This document shows positions 1 to 11,592 of a stretch of 64,000 nucleotides of DNA, one piece after another. Made by a program: the position numbers and the translations under genes. The notes under the pieces are model-generated. The model searched no databases. It saw nothing but the letters and a program-made list of their open reading frames with translations, and was not told the origin of the DNA. How positions within the stretch are numbered: position 1 is the first letter of the stretch; each line of letters begins with the position of its first letter. Where the stretch lies: contig CM077005.1 of NCBI GenBank assembly GCA_039090855.1, positions 19,135,921-19,199,920 on the forward strand, given 5' to 3'. This DNA is from Macrothele yani. Lineage: Eukaryota; Arthropoda; Arachnida; Araneae; Macrothelidae.

Positions 1-88
1 AAGGGCGACTCAGATGCCACATTCATGCCATAATCAGCTGAGCTCCAGTTGTTGCTACTCATGTGAGAGTGGTCTCTACTACACGTTA

Positions 89-1081
89 GGAAAGAATGAG
101 TTGCGGGTGATTCTGCTGAATTCATGAGTTCAAATCGGGTCGCAGTGCGACACAAACCTGCCATAATGTGGTCGAGGCATGGGCAAGGAGGCAACATCTG
201 AACATACTGTTCGTCGGCAGTTTGAAAAGTTTCATTCCAGTGACACAAGCCTACAAGATAAGGAGGGCCGAGGACGACATTCGGTCGTTGATAACAGTGC
301 TTTAGAAGCAAATGTGGAGGCAAATCTTCACATCACAGCCAGAGAACTCAACCATTTATGAACATCTCCACCAAATTGGTAAGTTCAAGAAGTTTGATAC
401 ATGGGTCCCACGTGAGCTGAGAGAGCATCAGAAACAGCAACGGTTTGAGATGTGCAGTAACCTTCTGCTTCGCAATGTAAAGGAGCCCCTACTGATCGCA
501 TTGTAAACTGTGATGAAAAGTGGGTGCTATACGACAACCAAGCGATCTGGGTAATGACTGAACCTTGGTGAACCACCGAAACAACATTGTAAACCAAGGT
601 TGACACCAAAGAAAGTTTTGGTGACAGTGTGACGGACTGTTCATGGTGTCAAACACTATATTTTCTTGAATGCTGGGGAAAGCATAACCTCAGTCACATA
701 TCGTGAAGAAATTGACCGAATGCACCAGAAGTTGTGTTGCAAACAGCCATCTTTAGTGAACAGGAAGGGTGTTTTTCTCCTCCATGATAACGCGAGACCA
801 CACGTGTCACAAATGACTATACAGAAACTACACTGCTAAGGTTCGAAACCCTCCCACATGAAGCTTACTCGTCTGACTTGGCACCTACCAATTTCCATCT
901 GTTCATGCATTTTAGCAGTTACTTCAAGGACAGGACAGGACCTTCAAAAAATCGAGAAGACGAAATTGCATTCTGTGATTTTCTTGCATCCAGGAAGACA
1001 GATTTCTTGTGTACTGGCATTGAAGCACTTGTCACTCACTGGCAGAGGTGTGTATTTGCTGAAGGTACCTATTTTGAATAA
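89..1081 (+). pseudogene. mariner-type transposase (DD34D), broken
   Basis: This is a decayed mariner cut-and-paste transposase. The N-terminal helix-turn-helix half is readable at 179-361 (motif RRQFEKFHSSDTSLQDKEGR) and continues in another frame at 362-506 (WVPRELREHQKQQRFE). The first catalytic Asp lies in a CDEKW block near 505-525. The second is in an HDNARPHV block near 783-806. The third acidic position, in a SSDLAPTNFHLF block near 866-903, reads Asn instead of Asp. The reading frame changes at about 360, 506 and 835, and several stops are present. The C-terminus ends at a TAA at 1079-1081. The wording of the motifs resembles the cecropia/Hsmar-like branch of mariners (family knowledge). 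The left terminal repeat is not identified. It cannot encode an active enzyme. Confidence 0.85.
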
Positions 1082-1182
1082 AACAAGGATGTGCACTATG
1101 TGGTATGTCTCTTTACCCTTCAAATCGGCATTATTTTCTAAATGATCTGGTATAATAATAAATTATAATCAGCTTCTGTGCT

Positions 1183-1409
1183 TCCCCAGTGGCACAGTGG
1201 TCTAAGCTCTAGTGTATGAGGACCATTTTACCTTGAAGGGTCCAGGTTAAAATCCTGGTTAGGCATGGATGTTGTGTTTTTTCTGACGACACTGGTTTTC
1301 TCCCTTCCCTGGAACCAGTGAGCATAAATTATGGATAGGCAACTGCTTACAGCCCATTGAGTTGCTCACGGTGGTCATTAAACCCCCAATCAAAATAATA
1401 ATAATAATA
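1183..1409 (+). mobile_element. tRNA-derived SINE, family A, copy 1
   Basis: A tRNA-like head carries an A-box-like stretch (GTGGCACAGTGGTCTAAGC) and a degenerate B box near 1238-1258. It is followed by the family body (CCCTTCCCTGGAACCAGTG, then CCCATTGAGTTGCTCACGG, then GGTCATTAAACCCCCAAT) and an AAT-rich tail. The same body occurs at 16.4, 23.9, 27.2, 47.8, 50.6 and 57.8 kb. Pol III transcription of an active member would be expected from the boxes. Confidence 0.8.
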
Positions 1410-3514
1410 TTAAAATTTGCAATGGCACGCAAGATAATTTTTTAATTGATTATAGCAAATTTGGGCACACACACTAAAAAAGGTTTGCCACCTGGACCTA
1501 TTGTCAGAGGTGTGTTTCCAGTTCTGCAACAACTGGTTAACATTAATTGCCAGATGCAAAAGTGATAAAAACAGTGCCAGAAAAAACGTCCCATCCACTT
1601 TGTGTTTCTGGAGATTTAAGAATGTTCCCGATCGACATAACAGAAATCGACTATCTTGAATACCCAACAGAGGAAGCAAAGTGTATTTATGGGAGCTTTA
1701 GGCTATAATATACAACTTCCTGCACAGTTGGGAGTGGCATGTATGTTGCTAGGGAAGTGCAATGATGGGGTGGAGCCCAATCGGATATTTTCTTTCCACT
1801 CAGTTATGTATCTTATAATGGCAAAGGAAACCACATCACTCCTACACAATGACAAAGGAAAATCACATCACTCCCTTGCCTACCCTCAAATCTCCATTAT
1901 GTTATAATTCCACTTTCCTAAAGAGCTAAACAAGTCACTGCTCACATCAGATCTTAGAGAGCATGGTATGTTTCAGTTGTTATTACAAATGTTTTAAATG
2001 ATGTTTTATTTAAATACCCATTGTGTGTTTTTTTTTTTTCATGACAAACTGACATTTTTAACGAATTACTTGTAGATTTTTCTGTGTGATAAGAAATTTA
2101 CAAGTGGTTCCTGTGAACTGGACCAAACTGGCTCCAGCACAACCTTACCTATGTATAATGAAGTTAAATGATATCAGAGAAAAGCTCCTCAACATGTGTG
2201 CTGGAAATACCATATAGATGGTTTTTAAACAAGTTTCTGTAAAGATTCACTGCCTTTTCTTTTCCGATGCTTCAAGCAGCACCACACACATTTAAATATG
2301 TACAAGCAGTTTTCTGAATTGATTTCATGCCATCGTGTAAGATGTGTGCTTGAAAAGTGCTAATGAAAATTTACTAGCAAGATTTCAGTTGTAAACTGTA
2401 GATTGCACCAAATATGCTTGTTTTCTTGATTTCTTTTTCTGTACATTATATACTTCAGTAATTCTCTCAAGTGCTGGCTGTAAAATCCTTTTTATGTGGA
2501 TATTTTGTTATGAATAGTTCAGCAACTGCTGAGAAGCATGAAGAATTTTAACATGTTAAAATTAAATTATGCAGCCAGATACACATAGGTAGATATTGAT
2601 TCTGGTGTTCTAATGGTTAAGACAAAAGTTTGCCATTGACCCAGGGGATGGGGGGTCGCATTAGGTAAGGGAATATACAAAAAATGTTTCTCATATATAC
2701 TCAAATTTGCAGCTGTCAAGTGACTACAATATTAATGTAGCCAAAGAAAAATTGTGTAACTCAATAGAGAACTTATTTCTGCTTTGTGTCAGATAGAGAA
2801 GTAACTGAAATTCAATTCATTTTGTTTGAACTTCACCTGAGTTTAAGCCAGTGTCTCATAAGCCTGTTCATTCAGGTTTCTCAGCATTGTTTCATTTGCC
2901 TTTATTTTCGCATTCTTCAGCCTCCATGGTGCCACATTCCAAGCCTTCAAGAATCTGGAGTTAGATTCAGAATAGTGAGCTTGATTTATTCGCCTCTGTC
3001 ATCTCCTATGCAAAGATATTGTGATTATTAGTGTGGTGTGTACCATACATACGATATTGTTTTTTACCATAACACACACTTTTAAATTTAGTTTTAAGCA
3101 GTTTTATATAAAGAAAATTTATAAAATACTGAGAATATGTTTTAGGTGGTAGAAAATTATATTATTAATACTGAGAACTTGCGCACACATCACCAAAGGC
3201 ATATTATAAAATAAAAATAAGATGATGAGGGAAATGATGTGGTTATTCTTTGTTTTTCAATATCCATTAGCTTCCCATTCTTAAGGCAAGGTGGGAGATA
3301 ACTGTGGTATGTGGCTGAATAAGATTCTAAGTTCCTTTGTGGTTTGTGTTGAGTTTTGTATACAACAGAGACCTACATACTCACTTTTCCTGTCTCCAGT
3401 AGTTAGTTTTTTCATATTGTGTCTGATCACAGGGTAATCCAGTATTTATTGTCAAACAATGGCTGAATATTTTTGTGAAAGAAAGTTCCATAACTTCACT
3501 GCATCCCACATGCT
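1410..3514. other. AT-rich interval with no recognisable gene
   Basis: No coding frame here has the length, motifs or splice sites of a gene. It holds simple A/T runs only. The frames at 1656-1907 and 2786-3031 show no recognisable family and look like chance. Confidence 0.5.
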
Positions 3515-3946
3515 GAAGGTGGTTCCACCTAAAATCTCTGCCTTATGTTTCCAATGGTAAAATTCTTTACATATTTTCTTCACAATTAATGTATTCCCAA
3601 GGATGAAAATGTGCACATCGATAAAACTAACTTTAAGTTATAGCATGGGATACTTAATACTTGCTAAAACATAATCATAATTATATTAAAAATTAATCAT
3701 TTTTCTTTGAGCACGGTTCAGACCTGTTAATAGATGGCGCGACCTGTACATTGATGACGTCAGTAGACAAATGTTGGATTGCTTAATTATGGTTATGTTT
3801 TAGCAAGTATCCCATGCTATAACTTAAAGTTAGTTTTATCGATGTGCAAATTTTTATCCTTGGGAATACATTAATTGCGAAGAAAATATGTAAAGAAGGT
3901 TTTACCATTGGAAACATAAGGCAGAGATTTTAGGTGGAACTGCCTT
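3515..3946. mobile_element. foldback MITE, family M, copy 1
   Basis: A 432-bp element is built of two long inverted arms. The left arm begins AAGGTGGTTCCACCTAAAAT and the right arm ends with its near-complement (ATTTTAGGTGGAACTGCCTT). The arms match for roughly 150-180 bp, passing through TTTCCAATGGTAAAA and ACATCGATAAAACTAACTTT. The short unique centre contains GATGGCGCGACCTGTACA and the palindrome TGACGTCA (3755-3762). There is no coding capacity, so movement would need a transposase from elsewhere. Related copies sit at 31.9, 32.7 and 33.7 kb. Confidence 0.85.
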
Positions 3947-4222
3947 AATGAAGTTTTATGACTGATGTACAATATTTTGCAGATATTTTCATTCGGTTTC
4001 AGTATAAAAATTGCTGTTTGTAGTTATGAGTAAGTCTAGTATTATAGGGATTACTTCTCTCAGACTGATGGAACTCACAGCATTATGGGCGAGAGTATTG
4101 TGGTTTCTTTTCTAATGATGTGAAATGTATGAACAAAATTAAATGGGGGGAAAATGAGGAAATCAGTTTTGATAGTACAGTAATGTTGTTGTGTACAATT
4201 GTAATAATCAGTAACTCTTATC

Positions 4223-4261
4223 ACGTTTTGTTCTCCATGTCCTGCCTGGAGAACAAAACGT
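4223..4261. repeat. perfect 14-bp inverted repeat
   Basis: ACGTTTTGTTCTCC (4223-4236) and its exact complement (4248-4261) enclose an 11-nt loop. It abuts the break where a Tc1 C-terminus begins. Confidence 0.9.
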
Positions 4262-4387
4262 TCTCATGACCTCCGTGCTCTGCTGCAGTCCGGTGTGCCT
4301 CGGGCTACCTTCCAGGGCCTCATTGCGTCCGTGCCACGCCGTCTCGCCGCTGTCATCCGAGCCAAGGGTGGTTGTTCCCATTATTAG
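4262..4387 (+). pseudogene. Tc1-type transposase, C-terminal fragment
   Basis: About 42 codons are open to a TAG at 4385-4387. They read as the end of a Tc1 transposase: a LQSGVPRATFQGLIASVPRR segment followed by AAVIRAKGG. This matches the terminal SMPRR...AVI.ARGG..(R/H)Y pattern of the family and of the Tc1 copies at 19.4, 28.3 and 29.7 kb. The catalytic core is absent, and the sequence upstream is unrelated apart from a palindrome at the junction. No right terminal repeat is seen. Confidence 0.75.
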
Positions 4388-6343
4388 GTAGGTGGTAGGT
4401 GGTCATATTATTCTGATACAACTGTTGGCGAGCCAATTGCTTTTGGCAGCCGCATTTTTAATTAATGGTTTAAATCTACCCGCAGCATTGAAATTCAAGT
4501 TAAATTCTAAGGGAAGAATATTTCAATTAAATGAGTTATTAAATCGGCACGGAATAATTTGGGAAACTCAGATTTCCTTTTTTCCCATAAGGAAAGTAGG
4601 GAGCGAGAGGATTATTCCACCCCCTTGCTCAGCGGACATGGAGGTCGTTGAAAGACGGACACATTCGTACCCCCCCCAGTCAACTGCGGAAAAAGCGCTC
4701 TCAGGCGGAGATGGCCAAGGAAGGGTCAAATGACCTTTACCCCTTCTAGACCCCCCAACCTGCGGAGAACTCAAGATGCAGTACGGCGTCGTGCCTTCAG
4801 GTAGTCAAGGGTCGCCGCAATGAGCAATTAAGCCTGCCGCATTGTGACTCTACCTTGAAGTAGCAATGAACCGAATGTTGATGACTGCCACACCCTCAAT
4901 AACGCACAAAGACAACACCGAGTTAGAACTGCGGAACAAGGGCCAGTTGACAGAAAGTAAACAAGTAAAATTTATTACCCTTACTGGCAGCTTCACAGAT
5001 TCTCACGGTACGCGCCTTTTAGCGATTCACCGGTACCTTTGAGTATAGTAAAAACAGGGGGCTTCTAAATTGGCGAATGGGCAAGTTTCCTTTATTCAGC
5101 CGTAGCCAGTCAGCGATACAATTTTCAGTTTTGGATAGGAAAAGGGGAGGGTTTTGAAAGTGTCGAAGTTTTGGTCGGAAGTAACCCAGAGTTTAACACA
5201 GGCATTCACTAAGAATTTTTCCGAGAGATAAGTCTCTCTCTTCATCCTCATCCGGCGGTACGTTGAGGCCAAGATGCAAAGTCTTCGGCCCTCGTGGTAA
5301 CATTACCTCAGCTCGGAGGAGCCCGCCACTGATGGAAAGAACTTAAAAGTAAATTCTACGGAGGCTGCAAGACTAACCAGAACGTATACCGTTTACGCAG
5401 GACGGAAGAAGTCCAAAATTTCAAAGAGATAGAGAGCAAGGCCGTGCCGAAGCCAGAAGGGGACAGCACAGGCCCAATCCCGCGAGCCCAAGAGAAATTC
5501 CGGGCACAACCATCGTTCGGAAGGACCCAGGAGCGCGAAGTCCAAGCTACGGAGGAACTCATCACAGCAGTCCCCCGTTGGAGTCCCGATTGGCGGGTAG
5601 GCAGAAGCGCGCCATCGAACCCTCAGTCTTACGAAGCGGTGATCGGCCAGACTGGAAACCACCGATGAACTTTGACCCCCACATCCAGAGACCTAGTTAC
5701 CAGCCCACGTTTATGATGTCCCGTCGCTGATGTCGACAGCGGAAGTACGAAGAAAGGTAAATCAAATTTTCCTGACAGTCACAATATCTTAATAGTAACC
5801 TACGAAATTTTCTGATATATAATATTAGGCGAATTTGGCACACCTTCTCCAAACATCTTACTTTATTTGCTTTCCAAGAGTGTTTGCATAATAATTTGTA
5901 TTTGATCGACTGCCAGATTAAAGGCATCAGTTATAAAATTTAGTGCAGGTTTACTTAAGGTAATTGTAATAGAATGGTTCTTCACCACCTTATACATTGT
6001 TTTAGTGCAATCATAATAAACAGTTGTCAATTTTACCTTATATCTCTGTTTTCCCATAGTAGACGTAGATTTTCCTAAAATTAAGATTTAGGGTGTACGC
6101 GGGCACTCGAAGGAACAGGGAGACGGGAATAACCTGCCCAGCCATAAGGTGGAATTCGTAGTACCATTTATTATCATTCGATCTTCTTTATTTTTAAATT
6201 TAATAAAAAAAAAAACATTGCGGCACATGAGGGCGTACGTTTCGCGTGCACTCTCATGGGAAAACACAACGCACCGTCCGGCCGAAAATTTGTGTCTCCA
6301 TCCTCGGAAGGAAACACAACTCTTCGGCTCACTTTCGACGATT
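4388..6343. other. mixed-composition interval, unidentified
   Basis: From about 4.6 to 5.75 kb the sequence is clearly more GC- and purine-rich than its surroundings, and beyond that it returns to AT-rich. Frames at 5444-5668 (+) and 5393-5662 (-) overlap on opposite strands and show no family I recognise. It may be an old retroelement or a degraded non-coding repeat. No terminal repeats, splice-flanked exon or RNA gene could be supported. Confidence 0.4.
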
Positions 6344-6355
6344 CCTTTTAATAAT

Positions 6356-6387
6356 CCCCGCACGGGGATAACTGGTTTTCCAGTTAT
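6356..6387 (+). promoter_or_regulatory. paired hairpins at the exact 5' end of the ORF1-only LINE
   Basis: CCCCG-CA-CGGGG at 6356-6367 is followed directly by a perfect 8-bp stem with a TTTT loop, ATAACTGGTTTTCCAGTTAT, at 6368-6387. The same structure begins copy 2 (43423 down) and copy 3 (43977 and again 44265), so it marks the transcription start or an RNA-processing/binding element. Function is inferred only. Confidence 0.6.
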
Positions 6388-7292
6388 TTGGGGAGCGGCG
6401 CCCCCACGGCCCGAGCTGACCTTGTGACTGGTCAACATCTGATGTCGTGCCACCGCTTGTTTTTTGTTTCGGTGCTGTTGGTGTTTGCAGGGACGGCTGT
6501 TCATCCAGCTGTTGGGGAGTCGCGTCCCCACGTTCCCGAGCTGGTCTTGTGTCTCGCTTTTTCGTTTTATTTATTTTCTCCACTGGCTAGTTGCCCGTGT
6601 TGTATTCTCTACCTAATCGCTACCACGTTATGTATTAACACCCAGGTCTTGTGGTTTTGTTGCCCTCCACCACTAACTGATTTATATTAACCGCTCAGTT
6701 CGTAGGTTGCTGAGATTCCGTTTAGGTTCCTTCCAGGATTTGTCTTCTTCGGATTTCTTTTTTTCCTTTTAGCTGGTTTGGGTACTAGACCTACCTGCAT
6801 GTTTGCCGCGTGCGGTGACCCGTGAGGCGGAAATGGGATGTCTGGCGGCTGAGGTCGCAGGAGACCGGATAAGTGCCTCCTGTGTACCAACACTCCTCTT
6901 CGACCCCGGCTTCGCTGTAAACGGGAGGCTAGAGACTAACCCACCTCTAGTCAGAAGTCTTGTACCAAGTTGTGTGCAGGGCTTTAGCGGCTTTTTTGTC
7001 GTATAGCACGGCAGGGTGAGCCCGGGGGCTGTGGGATCATGCCAAAGGCGTTGGCATGACGGTACCAGGAGGCCGAAGTGTCCGCCGAGTGCGTGTGATC
7101 ACAGCCAACGGACTATATCTGCAACGTATAAGCTCCAGAACTGTGTCCAGCGTCATTTTCTTGACTTGCGGACCTCCAGTTCTCCCTTGTTGGACTCGGT
7201 GGTGGGTGGAGTAGTTTGCCGACGAATCTTCCTCCTTTTTTCCATGGGCAAAAACAAAAAAGAAAAACTCCAAATTTAAGTCACCTGCGGAA

Positions 7293-8648
7293 ATGTTTGT
7301 TGACAACGACTCTCCTTCGTCTTCTCAACCTACCAAGTCTCATACCCTTAAACGGCCTTTAGACCTTGACCAAGAATGTGGAACCTCTTCTTCGGCTGCT
7401 GTACCAGTCGCTCCGAAGCGTCGTCTCCCCTCAATTGCTGTGACTACGCATGCTACTCACTTGCTTGTAGAATCCATCGATCCGAATGAGAGACTGTCCA
7501 CCAGATCTCCCTTTTTCATTTCTAAAGCTTTGGACGCTGCGGTTGGCCCCTTGAAGTCTGTGAGGAAGCTTCGCTCTGGGGACCTGCTTGTCCAAACTTG
7601 CAGTGTTTCTCAGAGTAACACTTTTCTGAACCTCACTAGTCTTCAAGGCATTCCTGTGAAAGTGACACCTCACCCGTTTCTTAACACCTCTCGGGGTGTT
7701 ATTTCGGAGTTTGATCTCTTGCCATGCAGTGAAGACGAATTCGTGACTGAACTTGCTGATCAAGGTGTTATTGCTGCACGTCGTATGATGTTCCGGCGTG
7801 ATGGTTCCATGATTAAGTCAAAAAATGTCATCTTGACTTTTGACTCCCCGAAAGTTCCGACAGAAATCAAAGCAGGCTACTTGGTCTGTGCAGTTCGCCC
7901 GTACATTCCCAGTCCTCTGCGCTGTTTCAGGTGCCAGAGGTACGGGCATTCACAACGATTCTGTAAGAGTTCCGCTCGTTGCGCTAATTGTGGCTCCGGT
8001 GAACATGACGGGGAAGGTTGCACTTCTGCGGCCTGCTGTGTTAACTGCGGTGAGGCCCATGCAGCTTACTCCCGCAACTGTATGAAATGGAAGGACGAGA
8101 TGGCGATCCAGCGCCTCAAGACCCTGGAAGGCCTCTCGTACCCTGCTGCCAAAGCCAAGTTGGGTATTCCCAACAGCCGACAGCGTAGTTTTGCCGCAGT
8201 TGTTAAGTCTCTGCCACAACCCGTGCAGCCCTTTGTTCCGCGCCCTGTAGCTCTCGCAGCGCTTGCCAAGCGATCTACAGCTGACCAAGCGACACAGGTG
8301 TTTTTCCCCGAGCTCGCGATTTTTCGACTACCTGATTCTGGGCCTTCTCTTTTGCAGCCGACCCTCTCTTCCAGTTTAAAGCAGAAAGCCTGCACGTGCG
8401 GACGACCCGGCCCTCAATCCGCAAAGGTGTGCAGTGTCCATCCAACTGTCTCGGCCTCAGCGAGGTCCCCACCCTCGGCCGACATTGTAGAGGAGCATGG
8501 GGGGAGGAGAGTGACAGTTCGTCCCCAGCCTCAAACAACATTGCAGAGGAACATGGGGGAGAGGAGAGTGACAGTTCGTCCCCGCCCTCTGCCAGCATTG
8601 CAGGGGAGTGTGGGGGGGAGGAGAGTGACTCATCCTTTGTGTAGTTCT

Positions 8649-8654
<6 letters not shown>
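7293..8654 (+). CDS. LINE ORF1 (gag-like nucleic-acid-binding protein), copy 1
   Basis: The 453-codon open frame encodes a retrotransposon ORF1 protein expected to coat the element RNA. An RRM-like region (roughly residues 50-160) precedes three zinc knuckles. The first two are classical CCHC (C-x2-C-x4-H-x4-C: CFRCQRYGHSQRFC and CANCGSGEHDGEGC). The third is a variant (C-x2-C-x3-H-x6-C: CVNCGEAHAAYSRNC). Further on comes a second Cys-rich motif (CTCGRPGPQSAKVCSVH), then a repeated basic tail (RRVTVRP). By comparison with copies 2 and 3 the original start is the ATG at 7244. A 1-base frameshift in the A-rich run at about 7250-7267 breaks the first dozen codons, so the track begins at the internal ATG at 7293. 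Three-knuckle ORF1s are typical of the Jockey/I/R1 group of LINEs. Confidence 0.88.
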
Positions 8655-8683
<29 letters not shown>

Positions 8684-8841
8684 ATAATTATAATAGTCAA
8701 TTAATAAATTTTTATATAAACCTACTTAACTACCTTGTCTTCACAGCTTTCATCATACTCTTTTTCAACTTTTACCAAGCCTGTCTGCTCTTAATCATTT
8801 TCCACGTTTTTTTAAAAATCTGTGGCTGATAGTTCTTGGTC

Positions 8842-8876
8842 TGGCGCTCTTTAGGCCAAACCTGGCCCTTGCGCCA
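8842..8876 (+). promoter_or_regulatory. conserved 3'-terminal hairpin of the ORF1-only LINE
   Basis: TGGCGC (8842-8847) pairs with GCGCCA (8871-8876), with a nested GGCC-AAACCT-GGCC inside. The same block lies near the 3' end of copies 2 (about 40902-40936, minus strand) and 3 (46705-46738). By analogy with other LINE/SINE pairs it may be the site recognised by the borrowed reverse transcriptase (inference). Confidence 0.6.
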
Positions 8877-8918
8877 ATAAAATCCAACAACCAACCAACC
8901 AACCAACCTTTTAATAAT

Positions 8919-11080
8919 AATAATTTCGACGGTTCGAATTAAAATAATAATTATATCCCTCCCTACCGCCAGCAGGGAAAGGGGTGGTAATACAACCATG
9001 TGAGTTTCATGCAGTATATCATAAACTTGGGGACAAATAAGGGCATGATAAATTTGGACATATATGCACGTAATCATAAATTCACATGTACAAAACTGAA
9101 AACACGCTTAAGTTACATAAAAAACCTTTAAATAAGGAAGCTTTCAACCATCCTTTCTTAGGCTGAAAGAGGCAAGTTATCAGTTGAAAGCTTTCTTTTA
9201 TTTAAACTGTTTTTTTTTTTTTTTTGCGTAACGTATTTTTTAAGTTTTAATACTGTTTACAAATAAGGAAGGGTCTCCGTCACACAAAGTGCGTCTTGGA
9301 GAGCAGCACATACGTGAGTTACATAAGCCCTTATTCCACATGATTCCTTTTCATAACAAGGTGAAAAATTATCGCGGGTTCCGGAAATTTTTAATCGAAT
9401 TACCATGCATTTTTCAAAGTATTGAAGTCTAATTTAAATTTCATTGAGTCCAATTATCGGGGAAAATAAGACGCCTGAAATGCTGAAATTGAAGCAAATT
9501 ATAGTTAATTACAGAACCTTTTTTTTTTTTCTAGATAATTATTTATTTCATTTATTTTGCTTTTGTAGGCGCGACATTATTATATACAATGCACCGATAC
9601 TGTGTGAATTTCCAACTCAATTGTCTTATAAAAGTAACAAAAACATGTAACATTTATTTTAAGGTGTTTTTTTTTTTACCAATTTTAAAAATGCCAACAA
9701 TTTTTTTCTTCAAATGATTTCTGAGTTAAAATAGGAGGTTAGAAGGGAGAGGACATGGCATCAGCCTCACGCCCTGCGTTTTCCGTGGGCTTTACTTCGT
9801 GGCAGCTGTGTATGCCCAACTTGGGCTGCTTCTGTACTTTTCTATGGGGAAATCGTTGACTTTGAAGAGGTTTTAGAAGCACTTGTGCAGCATGTACAGT
9901 CAGGAAAAAATGAGACCGAAATATGCATGCACATAACTAAAAAGTTACAGAAATACTGTTTAATATTTTCTAAAAAAATTAAACAAAATTATGCTTCGTC
10001 GACCGGAATTGCATACTGCGTATTAATCAATCACGGCCTTGCTAAAGTTTTGGGAGCCTTGTTGACCTTTAGGGACTGCTTTAGAGAGTAAGAGACGGCC
10101 GCTATCAACCTGTGCTGGAGCACAGGTCTTCAATAAGTGTCGTCATGTCACTTAACCCTCCCCACCCGGAGGGCACAAGAAACCAGATAATCAGATTTGG
10201 CTTCACCAGCGGCTGCTGATGACATCTTCTCTTTCTTCTAATCTTCTTGGTCCCCGACTGCCCGAAGACAGGGTGGGTCAACTGACTGTACAACATATTT
10301 CCCCCTTTATTACTATGACCTCGAATAGGTTCTCGTCTCCAAATGTAGAGCTAGACTTTTTTATTTTGTGGGAACCCAGACAAACCGAAGAATTTTCTTT
10401 TATAAAGGAAGCAGCAGTTTTAAATGTTCTTAAACAACGGTACTTTAGGTATTGTCTGTCGCATCAAATTTGATGAGCACGAACAAACAGTAATTCTTTT
10501 TTGAGGCACAATAAACAGTGTGGGATAAATTTCTATACACAGTTTCTATATATTACTAGTAAACGGAGAATGAATAATAAAAAAATTGAAGGATTGATAA
10601 CGAAAAACAAAATTTATGCACATATGCGTACGTGTATTTTCCCCACAAAATATGAGCAAAAATATTAGGGGTTCGGGGAACCCACAACAAAATCATTGGA
10701 GGTTCAAAAAGTGTCTCGAGCCCACGAAGTCGGCACCTATGTCTACAGTGTCACTGCTGATAAAAGCTCACCGTCTAAATCTCTTCGAAGTTTTCACTTC
10801 AAATCTTTCCAGTTTGACATATTCATCTTTCGTTTTCCAAACTTCAAAAGGAAAAAAAAAATTCCTGGAAAAAAAGTGTCAAGCAACAGATATCAAAATC
10901 AGTTTTGGTAATAAAATCAGGTGTTGTTTATCACAATTACAACAATTGGAAACTCTTACCATGGTTTGTTCTCTCTGTCCAGTGCTCTTAGAAGTTGGAT
11001 AATAAGGTGCTCTGCAAAACAACCAATCAGAAGATACTGGAGCCTGTAAGAACAGCACAACCACTAGAAAAGAGTCAAAG
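8919..11080. other. AT-rich interval with no recognisable gene
   Basis: It holds AT-rich sequence and homopolymer runs. The only structure noted is an imperfect foldback at 9127-9206, with GGAAGCTTTCAAC facing GTTGAAAGCTTTC across about 35 bp. The small frames at 9444, 9885, 10219 and 10616 have no family signature. Confidence 0.5.
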
Positions 11081-11291
11081 TGGGCACGTTAAACTGTCGA
11101 TCTCCTTGTACCCCCCCCCTTCCATTTACAAATAAAGACGTTTTCTTCCCTCTTTCTGCCTCGCTTCCGTGTCACTTTCCTATCGAGCACTCTAGCCCAA
11201 ATCTCCTAGCTTCCTATTTCTAAGGGTTGTTTAAGACCTGGGGTCGGACATTTCCTTCCTAAAATCCTTTACATATGATCTGATCTGAAAA
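11081..11291 (+). mobile_element. SINE family B, 5'-truncated copy
   Basis: This matches the 3' two-thirds of the intact SINE-B at 50008-50324: GGGCACGTTAA, a CTTCCGTGTCACTTTCCTAT block, AGCACTCTAGCCCAAAT, GGGTTGTTTAAGACCTGGGG and CTTCCTAAAATCC. The tRNA-like head is missing. Confidence 0.8.
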
Positions 11292-11294
11292 GGG

Positions 11295-11592
11295 TCAAAA
11301 TGGCCCTGCGGTTAATGTATAGCTAGCTTCCAACCGTATGGTTGAGGGTTCGATCCCAGCCCGACCACTAAATATTCGCCGTGCCTCGGAGAACACGCTA
11401 ATGGCGGTGCCAGAAATTGGAACCCCCCCCCCCCGTTACAAATAAGTTCATATATTTTTACTGACTTTCTATACCTCGCCTCCGTGTGACTTTTCTTTCG
11501 GACACTATCCCAAACCACACTAGCTTCCTACTCGCAGGGACTGTTTAAGACCTGCGTTCAGACACTCCCTTCCTAAAATCCTCTATAAAAAT
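11295..11592 (+). mobile_element. SINE family B, diverged copy
   Basis: A B box (GGGTTCGATCCC, 11346-11357) is followed by CCACTAAATATTCGCCGTGC and the same body as the 50-kb copy, more diverged (CTTCGGACACTATCCCAAA for the consensus block), ending CTTCCTAAAATCCTCT. It lies head-to-tail immediately after the truncated copy. Confidence 0.78.

Larger units (their letters stand above)
6356..8906 (+). mobile_element. ORF1-only LINE-like retroelement, copy 1 (full length)
   Basis: The element is 2551 bp and flanked by a perfect 12-bp target-site duplication, CCTTTTAATAAT, at 6344-6355 and 8907-8918. It begins with a structured 5' end (CCCCGCACGGGG, then a hairpin at 6368-6387). It has a 5' UTR of about 890 bp with a further hairpin at 7038-7058, one ORF (7244/7293-8654), an internal A run at 8653-8680, and a 3' hairpin at 8842-8876. 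It ends in CCAA-type tandem repeats. Only about 250 bp separate the ORF stop from the 3' end, so no endonuclease or reverse transcriptase can be encoded. TSD length and tail repeats fit target-primed reverse transcription (inference). Confidence 0.9.

Noticed and set aside
4392..4733. 113-codon frame after the Tc1 fragment
   Set aside because: No recognisable family, no splice sites and an overlapping antisense frame; probably chance in mixed-composition DNA.
8653..8680. Poly(A) tract as the 3' end of LINE copy 1
   Set aside because: The run is internal: the shared 3' UTR, terminal hairpin, repeat tail and target duplication all lie beyond it. It is more likely an expansion or a small insertion.
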